From Flavobacteriales bacterium (GTDB taxonomy: Bacteria; Bacteroidota; Bacteroidia; Flavobacteriales_F; PHOS-HE28): a stretch of 64,000 bases of DNA. Position 1 is the stretch's first letter, and every line of letters begins with the position of its first letter. The notes below the pieces were generated by a model. The model was not told the origin of the DNA and made no database searches. It saw only the letters and a list, made by a program, of their open reading frames with translations. Positions 1-9,492 of this stretch are shown piece after piece. Position numbers and translations under genes: made by a program. The stretch spans positions 128,736 to 192,735 of the forward strand of contig JADJCX010000005.1 of assembly GCA_016703005.1 (NCBI GenBank). Reading direction: 5' to 3'.

Positions 1-296
1 CACTGTACCGCAAGCGTGCCAGCAGGGCTCATGAATTCCTCCCATCGGATGCGCTTCACTTCATGGTAGAGGTCATCCTCGTTCCGTATCCCGAACCGTT
101 CCAGTGGGACCAGCACCCGGAGAGCCGTTCGCAAGCACAGGTTCGCACGGTACAGGCACTTCGTATCACCCCGGAAACGCACGGCGCGCACACCGACTTC
201 GATCTCGACGGCCCCCAGATCCTCCAGTTCTTTGGCCAGCACGCGTTCCAGCCCGTGCATGGTTTGTGCCGTCATCTGGAAGTCGTGCTGTGGCAT
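1..296 (-). CDS. THUMP-domain class I SAM-dependent RNA methyltransferase, N-terminal part (runs off the window)
   Basis: The minus strand is open from an ATG at 296 to the window edge, giving about 98 residues without a stop. It begins MPQHDFQMTAQTMHGLERVL and contains RAVRFRGD and YRANLCLRTALRVL. These match the N-terminal part of RlmL/YpsC-type 23S rRNA guanine-N2 methyltransferases, where a ferredoxin-like segment and a THUMP domain bind RNA ahead of a Rossmann methyltransferase domain. The catalytic domain lies outside the window, so the exact substrate base cannot be judged. The family match is seen in the sequence; the rRNA target is inferred from the family. Confidence 0.8.
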   Translation of the reverse strand, partial: MPQHDFQMTAQTMHGLERVLAKELEDLGAVEIEVGVRAVRFRGDTKCLYRANLCLRTALRVLVPLERFGIRNEDDLYHEVKRIRWEEFMSPAGTLAVQ

Positions 297-422
297 ACGG
301 CGCAAAGCTGATGCTTGCGGCGGATACCACGGGGAATTCGTCTGTCCCGGCATTCATGTTCACAACTGGCGCGGATCGTGCCTGAACTCGCGTTATCACC
401 CCGGTAAGTTCGCACGACCTTC

Positions 423-3400
423 ATGCGCGTACACACTTTCCTCGCACTTTCCGCTGCGGCATTCCTGCTGTTGGGCTCCGGCCATCCCGCCCCACGCTCG
501 CACGGACTTCCTCCGCCATTCTTGGTTGAAGCCTCGCCCTGGGCCGCTAGCGTCAATGCCTCGCTCAGTCTCGATGAGCAGATCGCTCAGTTGATGATGG
601 TCGCTGCGTACAGCAACAAGGGCGCGAAACATGAGAAGGAGATCAATGCACTGATCAAGGAGCGGAACATCGGCGGTCTCATTTTCTTCCAAGGTGGACC
701 TGCCCGGCAGGCGGCGCTCACCAACCATTACCAAGCCATAGCGAAGACGCCGTTGCTCGTCGGTATGGACCTCGAGTGGGGCTTGGCCATGCGCTTGGAC
801 AGCAGCATGCGGTTTCCGAAGCAGATGACCCTTGGTGCTTTGAACAACGACACGCTGATCGAGCGAATGGGCTTCGAGATCGCACGCCAGATGAAACGAT
901 TGGGCGTTCACGTGAGCTTCAGTCCTGTGGCCGATGTGAACAACAATCCTGCGAACCCGGTGATCAACGAGCGCAGCTTCGGCGAGGACCGAGAGAACGT
1001 TGCCCGAAAAGCCATTGCCTACATGCGCGGACTGCAGAACGGCGGTGTCATTGCAACGGCGAAACACTTCCCCGGCCATGGCGATACCGATGTGGACAGC
1101 CACTTGGGTTTGCCGCTGATCGCACACACCCGTGCGCGGCTCGACTCCCTGGAACTCTATCCCTTCCAACGGTTGGTGGATGAAGGCCTCGCCGCTATGA
1201 TGGTGGCGCACCTTGAAGTACCGGCGCTGGACACGACGCACGGGATGCCAAGCACCTTGAGCTGGCCGGTGAACCAGTTGCTCTCGAACGAACTCGGTTT
1301 CAAAGGGCTGGTCTTCACCGATGCCTTGAACATGCAGGGCGTGGCCAACGCGGACAAGCCCGGTGAGATCGAATTACGTGCCTTGCAGGCGGGTAACGAT
1401 GTGTTGCTCTTCCCACAGGATCCGGTAAAAGCGATCGAGCGTATCCGACTGGCAGTGGACAGTGGCGAGATCGAACGATCGGTGATCAGCGCGCGTTGCT
1501 TGAAAGTGCTGCGCGCCAAAGAGTGGGCAGGCCTCAAGCGCCGCACGTTCGTTCCGGTAAAGAACATCGGCAGCGAATTGAGCACCCCAGCAGCTCGTCA
1601 ATTACGCCGCGAATTGTACGGCGGTGCGCTCACCGTGCTGCGCAACAAGCGTGCGCTGCCGATCATGGGTTTGGATACCCTGCGCATCGCCTCGCTGGTA
1701 ATAGGCGCCGATAGCGGCTCGACTTTCCAGCAGGCCTTGAGCCGCTACGCCGCCGTGGACATGTTCCGTTGTGCGAAGGACGCGAAGCCCGACAGCACGC
1801 GCGCGCTGGTTCGTCAGTTGAACGAGTACGATGTGGTGATAGCGTCGATCCACAAGACATCTTTCCGCGCCGAGAAGGACTTCGGCATTCCGGATGCCGC
1901 GCTGGATCTGTTGCGCGAGATCGCTTCAACGACGAAGACGATCTACGTGCACTTCGCAAACCCTTACCGACTCACCCGGGCATACGGGGCACAGAACTTC
2001 GATGGTTTGGTGGTGGCCTATGAGGATGATGCTGATGCGCATGATCTGGCAGCTCAGCTATTGTTCGGCGCCATCGGCGCCAACGGGAAATTGCCTGTAA
2101 CAGCGAGCAGCTTTTTCGCCAATGGCGATGGGTTGGACATGAAGCCGCAGCAGCTTTTGGCCTATGGCCTTCCGGAAGCCATCGGCCTGAAGACGGCGGA
2201 CCTGCAAGGCATTGGTGCTATCGTGCGCGAAGGCATCAAGGCCCAGGCTTTTCCGGGCTGTCAAGTAGTAGTGGCGGTGGAGGGCGAGGTGGTGATGAAC
2301 GAAGCCTATGGCCACAGCACGTATGCGGGTACGCGCGCAGTGCAGACCAACGACATCTACGATCTGGCCAGCATCACGAAAGTCGCGGCGACCACGTTGG
2401 CGGTGATGAAGCTGGTGGATGACGGGCGCATCGAACTCGACAAGACCCTCGGTGATTACCTGCCCGAGCTCGTCGCTCGTTCGCCCTTGCATGCGCGAAT
2501 GGGTTTGCGTGATCTGCTCACACACCAGAGCGGCTTGGCGCCCTTCGTGCCGTTCTATCGGAAGTTGATGAAGGACGGCAAGTTGAAGCCCGGCATCATG
2601 AGCGACAACGCGGACGCGACGCACACCTTGATGGTGGCCGACAGCTTGTGGATGCTCACGAGCTACACCGACAGCCTGTGGACCTGGTTGCTGAATGCAC
2701 CTGTAGGCCCGCGAGGCGAGTACGTGTACAGCGATATGGGCTACTACCTCTTGCAACGCGTCGTGGAGAAGCGGAGCGCACAGTCATTGGATGAATATGT
2801 AGCGCAGGAGTTCTACCGCCCCCTTGGTTGCGGAACGCTGGGGTTCACGCCTTTGAAGTATTTCCCCAAAGAGCGCATCATGCCCACCGAGTACGACCTC
2901 GACTTCCGGGGACGGCAGGTGTGGGGCACGGTGCACGATCCTGGTAGCGCCATGGTCGGTGGTGTGGCCGGGCATGCCGGGTTGTTCGGCAGTGCGAATG
3001 ATCTCGCGATCATCCTGCAAATGCTGCTGAACGGTGGTTCGTACAACGGCGTGCGCTACCTGAAGGAGACGACCGTTCAGGAATTCACCAAGTGCCAGTT
3101 CTGCAAACCCGGCACCGGCCCGCTGCCCGGCGACGCGAACCGCCGTGGTTTGGGTTGGGACAAACCCACACGTCCGGGTGTGCAAGGACCGACGTGCGAG
3201 TGCGTGAGCATGGCCAGCTTTGGGCACACCGGATTTACCGGCACCATGCTGTGGGCCGATCCCGAGACGAAGAGCCTTTACGTGTTCCTCAGTAACCGCG
3301 TCCACCCGAATGCCAACAACAAGAAACTCGCGGAGATGAACATCCGAACGCGCATCCAAGAGGTGGTGAACGATGCGATCGCTGCACGAAGTGCCGCTGC

Positions 3401-3464
3401 GAGCGTGGGCGCGAAGACGGAACGCAGTGTGCCCGCGACCAGGGTTACGCCACAGGCGAAATAG
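423..3464 (+). CDS. Glycoside hydrolase family 3 / serine beta-lactamase-like fusion protein
   Basis: This 1013-residue secreted protein has an N-terminal signal peptide (hydrophobic stretch near residues 6-18). Residues ~45-380 form a GH3 beta-N-acetylhexosaminidase domain of the NagZ type: it has KHFPGHGDTDVDSH near residue 214 (the His/Asp acid-base loop) and FTDALNM near residue 299, whose Asp is the expected nucleophile. A GH3 C-terminal-like linker follows. From ~residue 610 there is a class C beta-lactamase/penicillin-binding fold with SITK (Ser650), YSD near 768 and HTG near 935. The combination suggests a periplasmic or outer-membrane-anchored enzyme acting on muropeptides, with one half removing GlcNAc and the other hydrolysing a peptide or ester bond. 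The domains are seen; the joint role in peptidoglycan turnover is inferred. The fused architecture is known in Bacteroidota. The gene converges on the barrel genes downstream. Confidence 0.9.
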   Translation: MRVHTFLALSAAAFLLLGSGHPAPRSHGLPPPFLVEASPWAASVNASLSLDEQIAQLMMVAAYSNKGAKHEKEINALIKERNIGGLIFFQGGPARQAALTNHYQAIAKTPLLVGMDLEWGLAMRLDSSMRFPKQMTLGALNNDTLIERMGFEIARQMKRLGVHVSFSPVADVNNNPANPVINERSFGEDRENVARKAIAYMRGLQNGGVIATAKHFPGHGDTDVDSHLGLPLIAHTRARLDSLELYPFQRLVDEGLAAMMVAHLEVPALDTTHGMPSTLSWPVNQLLSNELGFKGLVFTDALNMQGVANADKPGEIELRALQAGNDVLLFPQDPVKAIERIRLAVDSGEIERSVISARCLKVLRAKEWAGLKRRTFVPVKNIGSELSTPAARQLRRELYGGALTVLRNKRALPIMGLDTLRIASLVIGADSGSTFQQALSRYAAVDMFRCAKDAKPDSTRALVRQLNEYDVVIASIHKTSFRAEKDFGIPDAALDLLREIASTTKTIYVHFANPYRLTRAYGAQNFDGLVVAYEDDADAHDLAAQLLFGAIGANGKLPVTASSFFANGDGLDMKPQQLLAYGLPEAIGLKTADLQGIGAIVREGIKAQAFPGCQVVVAVEGEVVMNEAYGHSTYAGTRAVQTNDIYDLASITKVAATTLAVMKLVDDGRIELDKTLGDYLPELVARSPLHARMGLRDLLTHQSGLAPFVPFYRKLMKDGKLKPGIMSDNADATHTLMVADSLWMLTSYTDSLWTWLLNAPVGPRGEYVYSDMGYYLLQRVVEKRSAQSLDEYVAQEFYRPLGCGTLGFTPLKYFPKERIMPTEYDLDFRGRQVWGTVHDPGSAMVGGVAGHAGLFGSANDLAIILQMLLNGGSYNGVRYLKETTVQEFTKCQFCKPGTGPLPGDANRRGLGWDKPTRPGVQGPTCECVSMASFGHTGFTGTMLWADPETKSLYVFLSNRVHPNANNKKLAEMNIRTRIQEVVNDAIAARSAAASVGAKTERSVPATRVTPQAK

Positions 3465-3477
3465 GTCGGAGACCTAT
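3461..3477. terminator. Hairpin between convergent genes
   Basis: ATAGGTC GGA GACCTAT forms a perfect 7-bp stem with a 3-nt loop. It starts at the stop codon of the GH3 fusion gene and lies just before the convergent 3' end at 3482. There is no T-tract, so termination is only suggested by position. Confidence 0.35.
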
Positions 3478-3481
3478 GGGG

Positions 3482-4435
3482 TCAGAAGACCACTCCGAGT
3501 TGTAAGCCGTATTGCAGTCGCTGGAGACCGTTGTATGAATCCGTATCCAAGTTGACCAAACCAGTGGTCGCATTTCCGGATGAGAATGTTGCTTGCCTCA
3601 ACTTGCCTAGGGCGAACCCCGCGTTCGCCCCAAGCGTGATATTCTTGGTAACGTGCAGATCAAGCGCAGCAACAAGCGATCCATAGAGGCTTTCGCCAGT
3701 TGTGTTCAGCGGAGCATTCGCAATTGAAGTGCTCTCTTCGTAGAACGCAATGCCACCAGACAATGCGATCGTAAGGTCAGCGTCGCCACCCGACTTGGTG
3801 GTCCGCCAGATGAGCGCAGGACCAATGGTTGTAATGGTGATATCGGTTTCTAGATCCACACCAACGGTTGAGTCCGACGAGATGACCACTTGGACATCCT
3901 CGCTTGAATGGGACCATTGGGCTCTCGCGAACCGCAAGCCGATCCCCAAGTGCTCATAGAGAGCATAGTTCACACCCAGCGAGTACTGCCTGCCCGAGCG
4001 CAACCCCTCGTTGTAAGTCTCCATCTCTGGGCCAAGTTCATCGCTGGCACTGCCCAAGCGTCGAACCCAGCCATAGCCACCGAAAAGGCTCCAACGTGGA
4101 GGGCCGTCACGTCTTGCCGAAGTATCAGGTGGTGGATCCGATTTGCGTGGTTCCACATATGGCATTAGAAAGGATCGGGTCAACTCTACTGGCGCAAAAC
4201 CTTCGCGCCGGTAACTCGCCACCAAGGCCCGTTCCATCGTCCGGTTTTTGTCGCGGTCATTTTCCCGCACCGTGAAGTAGAGCTTCTTCTCGCGCACCGC
4301 CGTGATGGTGCATTCGATGCTGTCGCCGGCCGTGGTCACGATCAGGTCCTGCGCGGCCAGGAAAACAGGTGCCGAGCTGAGCATAGCGCTGAGCAGCAGA
4401 CGGCACAAGCCACGCTTGAAGTGGTCACCGATCAT
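3482..4435 (-). CDS. Predicted small outer-membrane beta-barrel protein
   Basis: This 317-residue protein has a signal peptide (LLLSAMLSSAPVFLAAQ). A small N-terminal beta domain follows (VTTAGDSIECTITAVREK), of a type often seen in Bacteroidota proteins that precede a barrel. The C-terminal ~200 residues show alternating amphipathic strands and end in Phe (LQLGVVF), as expected for BAM-assembled barrels. It overlaps the upstream gene by 4 nt (ATGA) and shares an internal segment with it (GGYGWVRRLGSASDEL versus GGGWSRRLATLSDTL), so the two are diverged tandem paralogues. It is the last gene of an apparent operon with an ABC-type exporter or lipoprotein-release system. Its function is unknown; an envelope-structural or porin-like role is inferred. 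Confidence 0.75.
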   Translation of the reverse strand: MIGDHFKRGLCRLLLSAMLSSAPVFLAAQDLIVTTAGDSIECTITAVREKKLYFTVRENDRDKNRTMERALVASYRREGFAPVELTRSFLMPYVEPRKSDPPPDTSARRDGPPRWSLFGGYGWVRRLGSASDELGPEMETYNEGLRSGRQYSLGVNYALYEHLGIGLRFARAQWSHSSEDVQVVISSDSTVGVDLETDITITTIGPALIWRTTKSGGDADLTIALSGGIAFYEESTSIANAPLNTTGESLYGSLVAALDLHVTKNITLGANAGFALGKLRQATFSSGNATTGLVNLDTDSYNGLQRLQYGLQLGVVF

Positions 4436-5208
4436 TGATCCGAATGTAGCCGACCGCTGCTTAACGAGAATCCCAAGCGCAAGCCGATATCCAGTCGCTT
4501 CACGTCCTCGGTGTAACCGCTTGGTAAGGCGATCACGGTGCCGTCCTGTTGCTCCACTTCAAAGGAGTTGATGAGCGCAAGAACGTACCCGACGCGCAAG
4601 CCCAGCGTGACTTGTCGGCTGATCTTGTGGTCGAGGAGGAGGGACCCCGATCCGAAGAGGTTGCGGCCCACGATCGTGTAGTTGGTTCCGCCGACGGTAT
4701 AGGCATCCCGATAACCCACGTAACCACCGCACAGTACCACCGTGAATGCGGTTTTGCCGCGGGGATCAATGGGCCGCCACATCACTTGGGGGCCAATACC
4801 GATCACCCGGATGTTGCTCGACACCGGCACGAGATCGGTGCCTCCATTCCCGTCTGGAACGCTCAGCCCACCCGAAGAGTTGGACCATCGCGTGAGGTCG
4901 CCCTGTAGGCCGTAGCCGAAGGAGTTCGAGCGCCAATGCTCAATGCCGAGCGACAGATGAGTACCTGAGCGCTGGTCTTGGTGGAAGTTCCGCCAGTCTT
5001 GTGGAAGCGTGTCCGATAGTGTGGCCAAGCGCCTGCTCCACCCGCCGCCTACGACCAGCACCCACGGCGATTGCTCGTAGGGTTGGGCCTGAGGCTTGGG
5101 CTGAAGTGGTGGCATAGTGATCTGCTGGCCAGAGCACACCAGTGCCGACGAGCCAAGAAGCGCGATCGCGCTTACCCGCACCATTTGTCCCCAGTCGATC
5201 CTTTGCAT
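4432..5208 (-). CDS. Predicted outer-membrane beta-barrel protein, paralogue of the next gene
   Basis: A 258-residue protein with a signal peptide (VSAIALLGSSALVCSGQQ), a short proline-rich linker and about ten predicted beta strands. Its stop overlaps the start of the downstream paralogue by 4 nt, so the pair is probably translationally coupled. It lies 34 bp downstream of the ABC ATPase gene in the same direction. The C-terminus is not the usual terminal Phe but a short hydrophilic tail after LRLGFSL. No specific family is recognised. Confidence 0.7.
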   Translation of the reverse strand: MQRIDWGQMVRVSAIALLGSSALVCSGQQITMPPLQPKPQAQPYEQSPWVLVVGGGWSRRLATLSDTLPQDWRNFHQDQRSGTHLSLGIEHWRSNSFGYGLQGDLTRWSNSSGGLSVPDGNGGTDLVPVSSNIRVIGIGPQVMWRPIDPRGKTAFTVVLCGGYVGYRDAYTVGGTNYTIVGRNLFGSGSLLLDHKISRQVTLGLRVGYVLALINSFEVEQQDGTVIALPSGYTEDVKRLDIGLRLGFSLSSGRLHSDQ

Positions 5209-5242
5209 GAATGCCGAAAGGTATCCGCGACGCGCACGCTCT

Positions 5243-5926
5243 TTATCCCACGACGCGTCCGTCGTCCATAAGGATGTTGCGGTCGGTGCGCCCAGCGAAG
5301 TCGTTGTCGTGCGTCACGACGAGCAACGAGCGTTTGTGCTCCGATGCGATCTTCCGGAAGATGTCGAAGACCACCGCACTGTTCTTGCTGTCCAAGTTTC
5401 CGGTCGGTTCGTCGCCCATGATGATCGCGGGATCGTTGATCAATGCTCGGGCGATGGCCACACGTTGCTTCTGCCCACCGCTCAATTGGTTGGCACCCTT
5501 CAACGCATGATCCTGCATATCGAGGTCGCGCAGTAACTCAATGGCACGGGCTTCTACTTCCGCAGCGCTCGATCGGCCAAGCTTCAACCCCGGGAGCATC
5601 ACGTTCTTCAGCACGCTGAATTCGGTGAGCAGGTAGTGGAACTGGAAGACGAAGCCGATCTTCTCGTTGCGGATCTCGGCCAACCGCGATCCGTCCAGGC
5701 CGTGCGTCGATTCTCCATCGATCACCAGATCGCCTTCGTAGTCGGTGTCCATGGTGCTGAGGATGTACAGCAAGGTGCTCTTGCCACAGCCGCTCTTACC
5801 CGTGATGCTCACGAACTCGCCGGGCTTCACCTCGAGCGAAACGCCTTTGAGCACGGGTACGGTGACAGGGTCGTGGAACGATTTGCTCACGTTGCGCACT
5901 TCGAGGATGTTGCCGCTGGTGCTCAT
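5243..5926 (-). CDS. ABC transporter ATP-binding protein, LolD/MacB type
   Basis: A 227-residue ATPase with Walker A GKSGCGKS, signature LSGGQKQR and Walker B IIMGDEPTG, followed by the switch His in VVTHDND. The size and motif spacing match the LolD/MacB/FtsE branch, which powers mechanotransmission rather than classical substrate import. The start overlaps the stop of the permease gene by 4 nt. With the permease and adaptor upstream it forms a tripartite MacAB-like exporter or a lipoprotein-handling system; the substrate cannot be told from sequence. Confidence 0.93.
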   Translation of the reverse strand: MSTSGNILEVRNVSKSFHDPVTVPVLKGVSLEVKPGEFVSITGKSGCGKSTLLYILSTMDTDYEGDLVIDGESTHGLDGSRLAEIRNEKIGFVFQFHYLLTEFSVLKNVMLPGLKLGRSSAAEVEARAIELLRDLDMQDHALKGANQLSGGQKQRVAIARALINDPAIIMGDEPTGNLDSKNSAVVFDIFRKIASEHKRSLLVVTHDNDFAGRTDRNILMDDGRVVG

Positions 5927-7194
5927 TTGCCGCGAATGATCTCCACAGGGTCAACCTTGCTTGCCTTCCGCGCCGGGAACCAGCCAGAGACCCACGTGGT
6001 GAGCAGGGCGAAGGTGACGGCGATGATGTAGTACTTCGGGTTGTAGTCGATGGGGAAAGTGGTTACCGTTGGCAATGCCGCCGTGACGAACGGGACGTTG
6101 TCGATGAGGGTTTGCAGCGCGAACCCGAAGAGCAATCCTGCAATGCCGCCACAAATACCGATGATCATGCTCAAGAGCAGGAATATCCTGCGCACATCGC
6201 TGCCACTGAAGCCTGTGGCCTTCAGGATAGCGATGGCGTCGAGCTTCTCGTAGATCATCATGTTGAGGATGTTGTAGATGCCGAATCCAGCAACGATCAA
6301 GAGCACGATGCCTACTGCGTAGCTGATGATGCTACGCACATCGCTTCCCGTTTCGAACTGCGCATTGGCCGTTTGGATATCCAATGCATCCACACCGAAG
6401 CGACCGGCGAATTCCTTCGCTGCTGCGGGCGCCTGCAGCAGGTCGTGCATTTTCACATTGATGTCCGTGTAGTAGCTGCTGGGGCGGGACATCAGCTTCT
6501 GCACGTTCTTGATGTTGGCATAGCACTGCACTTTGTCATAGTCCGCAATGCCGCTTTGGTAGATACCCACCACGCGCAGGATCGAGCGCTCGCCGGTGGC
6601 AGTGGTGACCTGCACGGTTTCGCCGATGCCGGCTTCCATCATGTCCGCCAAGCCTTTGCCGAGGACGATCGTGTTGTTGCCCGAAGCGAGATCCTTGGGG
6701 TCGCCTTGCACCAAATAGTCGCTGAACTGGTAGTACCGCACTTCCTGCATCACATCAATTCCGTTCACCTGGCCGTTCAGGTCCACAGTGCCCACGTTGA
6801 AGAACACCTGTGCGACCAGTCGTGGCGAAACCGCCAACACGCGTGGATCGTTCTCCAACGCCTTCATGATCGCGCTTCCGTTCCGCAGGCGCGGCAACTC
6901 GTCCTTCGGTTTTACCGATCGAACGAAGTGGTGAGTAGGAGGGAAGTCCGTACCAACACCTTGGTCATACCAAGACTCGATAGGCTGTTCGGGCGAGGCC
7001 TTCAACTCGTTGTACAAACGCACATGCGGCGTGCGGTTCAGGATGAGACCATCGAGCAAGTCGTTCAATCCGTTCATGAACCCCAACAACGTCACGAACA
7101 TCGCGATGCTGAAGGTGACTCCCACGGCCGCCACGATGCTCTGTTTCAGCTTCGCGCGGAGCAAGGTGATCGAGATGCTCAGCAGCAGGCGCAT
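5923..7194 (-). CDS. ABC transporter permease, FtsX/MacB/LolC-E family
   Basis: A 423-residue inner-membrane protein with one N-terminal transmembrane helix, a large periplasmic MacB_PCD domain (roughly residues 40-270) and three C-terminal helices carrying the FtsX domain. These helices include VGIVLLIVAGFGIYNI and the coupling segment AILKATGFSGSDVRRIF. It works with the LolD-type ATPase encoded immediately downstream (4-nt overlap) and the HlyD-type adaptor upstream (6-nt gap). Family membership is clear; whether the unit exports a small molecule or peptide, or releases lipoproteins, is not resolved. Confidence 0.92.
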   Translation of the reverse strand: MRLLLSISITLLRAKLKQSIVAAVGVTFSIAMFVTLLGFMNGLNDLLDGLILNRTPHVRLYNELKASPEQPIESWYDQGVGTDFPPTHHFVRSVKPKDELPRLRNGSAIMKALENDPRVLAVSPRLVAQVFFNVGTVDLNGQVNGIDVMQEVRYYQFSDYLVQGDPKDLASGNNTIVLGKGLADMMEAGIGETVQVTTATGERSILRVVGIYQSGIADYDKVQCYANIKNVQKLMSRPSSYYTDINVKMHDLLQAPAAAKEFAGRFGVDALDIQTANAQFETGSDVRSIISYAVGIVLLIVAGFGIYNILNMMIYEKLDAIAILKATGFSGSDVRRIFLLLSMIIGICGGIAGLLFGFALQTLIDNVPFVTAALPTVTTFPIDYNPKYYIIAVTFALLTTWVSGWFPARKASKVDPVEIIRGK

Positions 7195-7200
7195 CGCCGA

Positions 7201-8283
7201 TCAGGGCTTGTAGAGCGTGGTGTTCGCATCGATGCCGCCGATGACTTCCACCTTTTCAAGGTCCCGCGCTCCGATCACGACCTCCGTTCGTTGCTCGGGC
7301 CCGGTGAGCACGTAGTGGTCCTCCAGTAAATAGGACGCGGGTATGGTCAACGCACTGTCCTTGAAGTTGAGCACGATGCTCGCTTCCACCGTGAGGTTCG
7401 GGAAGAGGCGGGGTGGCAATTCCGTGAACGATGCTTCCACCCGGAACGTTCTTGACCGTAGATCCATGTTCGGTACAATACGCGTCACTTTCCCTTGGAA
7501 CGCATAGCCATTGTAGCTATCGAGGCTGATCCGAACAGCCAGTCCCGGCTTCACTTTGGTGATGTCGTATTCGTCAACTTCCAATTCAACAATGAACTGA
7601 TCCGCGCGGCCAACAAGGGCCACCGCGCGTTGGGTCGTGGCCAGTTCACCGGGTTCGATCATCAGATCGTACACCACGCCATCCATCAAACTGCGCGGGG
7701 TCCGATCGTCATTGCCGGCCGAACCCATCGCTGCGTTATTGCGGGCCACATCCAGTTCGGTTCGTAGTCGGTTACGTGCTTCATCCAGGGCTTGCACTGC
7801 ACGGTTGCGAGCGGCTTTGCTGGTGGTGTAAGCCAACTCCCGCTGGTCCAATTCGTTCTTGCTACCGATCTGCTGCGACCAAAGCGCCACTTGCCGGGCG
7901 TAGTTCACGCTGTCCACTTCCGCCTTATCGCGCGCCTGCCCCAAAGCCTCTTTCAGTTGAGCCAGCACTGGGCCGGTTTCGCTCGCGTTGCGCTCCAGCA
8001 ACCGCACTTGCGCTTCGGCGGTGCGACTTGTCAAACTGCTCGTGCGGTCGTCGATCCGCAGGAGGGATTGCCCGGCCTTCACCGTATCGCCCTCCTTCAC
8101 CAGCAGTTCCACCACGGTGCCGTTCACCGTGGGGAACACTTGGTACTGGCCTTCAGCCTTCACCACACCACTGGCGTAAACGCTTTCGGTGATGGGGCCA
8201 ACGGTCGGGGTGATCGTTTCAGCGTCGTTGCCGCAGGCCGCAAAAAGCAGGGCGACAAGGAATATCGGGGGTTCGGCTCTCAC
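7201..8283 (-). CDS. HlyD/MacA-family periplasmic adaptor lipoprotein
   Basis: This 360-residue protein begins with a lipoprotein signal: MRAEPPIFLVALLFAAC carries a lipobox with Cys at residue 17. It has a barrel-sandwich (lipoyl-like) half motif (VFPTVNGTVVELLVKEGDTV), a long coiled-coil hairpin (residues ~75-170), the second lipoyl half (SLMDGVVYDLMIEPGE) and a beta-barrel domain. This is the membrane fusion protein of a MacAB-type tripartite system. It is probably the first gene of the five-gene minus-strand operon that includes the permease, ATPase and two outer-membrane barrels. Confidence 0.9.
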   Translation of the reverse strand: MRAEPPIFLVALLFAACGNDAETITPTVGPITESVYASGVVKAEGQYQVFPTVNGTVVELLVKEGDTVKAGQSLLRIDDRTSSLTSRTAEAQVRLLERNASETGPVLAQLKEALGQARDKAEVDSVNYARQVALWSQQIGSKNELDQRELAYTTSKAARNRAVQALDEARNRLRTELDVARNNAAMGSAGNDDRTPRSLMDGVVYDLMIEPGELATTQRAVALVGRADQFIVELEVDEYDITKVKPGLAVRISLDSYNGYAFQGKVTRIVPNMDLRSRTFRVEASFTELPPRLFPNLTVEASIVLNFKDSALTIPASYLLEDHYVLTGPEQRTEVVIGARDLEKVEVIGGIDANTTLYKP

Positions 8284-8341
8284 ACCCCCAAAGGAAGGGA
8301 CTGTCGACGAATGCTGGGTGATGATCGTCTCTTTGACGGCC

Positions 8342-9319
8342 TCAAGGGAGTAGTATCGTCTTCGCGTCGCCCTTGTCGGTGATCCAGATGTGCTTAATGA
8401 TCTCCTTCACCTCTTTCTCCTTCTTCTGGAATGCTTCCGGCAGTTGGCAGACCATCGTGAGGTTGTACGTGTATTGTACGGGCGGTTCAGTGATCTCCGC
8501 GTGCAGCACGATATCGAAGTTGGAGTAGGGGACCTTGTTGTAGAATAGGGTGGTGGGCTTGCGCACGTCGTTCGTCAATTGGCCTTTGCGCTTGCTGTTG
8601 AGGGAGGCTTGACTGTGGGCTTTGTAGGTGGTGTAGCGGTCCAGCGGGAAGTAGGCCCCGTTCTTTTCCGCTGCGGTGCGGTGACTTTCTTCCACCTTCA
8701 GGCCGAGCTTCTCGAAGTTGGCGAGTTTCTGTTGCAGCAACCTGGTCGCGAACATGCGCAGCGTGTCGTAGCACGCGCTCTGCTGCTCCACGAAGAAGTC
8801 CACTTTCACCAGGTCGTAGATCTCCTCCTTGGCAGCGGCGGTCACCAGTTTGTCCAAGGTGCGCGCATCATCGAACCGGATGTGGATGTTCTTCTGGATC
8901 TCGAACCCGGCCGGCACTTCCTGATAGGTTTTGCTGAAGAGTTTCCGGATCGCCTCATACTCGTACACTGGCACGAACGAGAGCATATCGGTGAACACAT
9001 CACTGTCCAAGACCCCGTCCTTTTTCACCCTGCGTACAAGGCCGTTCACGCGTTCGCTCATCAGGCTGTCGGCTTCTTCGGCGGTCTGGCCCAACTGGGT
9101 GATGTGGAAGATGGCCAAGTAGCTATTGGCCTTGGCGTTCATCATGGCGTTCACTTCCAAATAGAGCATGTTGCCTTGCACGGTTGCTTTCACCGGCTGT
9201 TCGGCTTGTTGGAAGAAGATGCGGCTGTTCTCTTCGTACCAGAGATTGCCCAACGCTTGGGGCTGGGCGTGCAGGGCGGAAGCGAGTACAGTTGGGAGGA
9301 TAATTGTGCGTAAGCGCAT
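8342..9319 (-). CDS. Secreted SIMPL-domain-like (DUF541) protein
   Basis: A 325-residue protein with a signal peptide (IILPTVLASALHAQ). A central segment contains AEEADSLMSERVNGLVRRV, typical of the SIMPL fold, in which a long helix packs on a sheet. SIMPL proteins are periplasmic or outer-membrane-associated; BP26 of Brucella is a known oligomeric member, and the Bacteroidota versions have no defined role. A second, more distant SIMPL-type protein is encoded at 18237-18941. The gene is separated from the adaptor gene by 58 bp and could share its transcript. The SIMPL assignment is moderately secure; function is unknown. Confidence 0.65.
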   Translation of the reverse strand: MRLRTIILPTVLASALHAQPQALGNLWYEENSRIFFQQAEQPVKATVQGNMLYLEVNAMMNAKANSYLAIFHITQLGQTAEEADSLMSERVNGLVRRVKKDGVLDSDVFTDMLSFVPVYEYEAIRKLFSKTYQEVPAGFEIQKNIHIRFDDARTLDKLVTAAAKEEIYDLVKVDFFVEQQSACYDTLRMFATRLLQQKLANFEKLGLKVEESHRTAAEKNGAYFPLDRYTTYKAHSQASLNSKRKGQLTNDVRKPTTLFYNKVPYSNFDIVLHAEITEPPVQYTYNLTMVCQLPEAFQKKEKEVKEIIKHIWITDKGDAKTILLP

Positions 9320-9492
9320 GGGAGGTTGGTTTGGGCGCCCCGTACACGGGCTTTCTTCATTGGTTCGATGCGTTAACGATCATTTCATTTCCTGACTTTC
9401 GCACCCGCCGAGCAGCGCGGTCTTCTTCGCTGCGCAGCTTTGCGATCCAACCGCTTCACGGCTCATCTGCTACTCAGCCTCACCAACACCGC

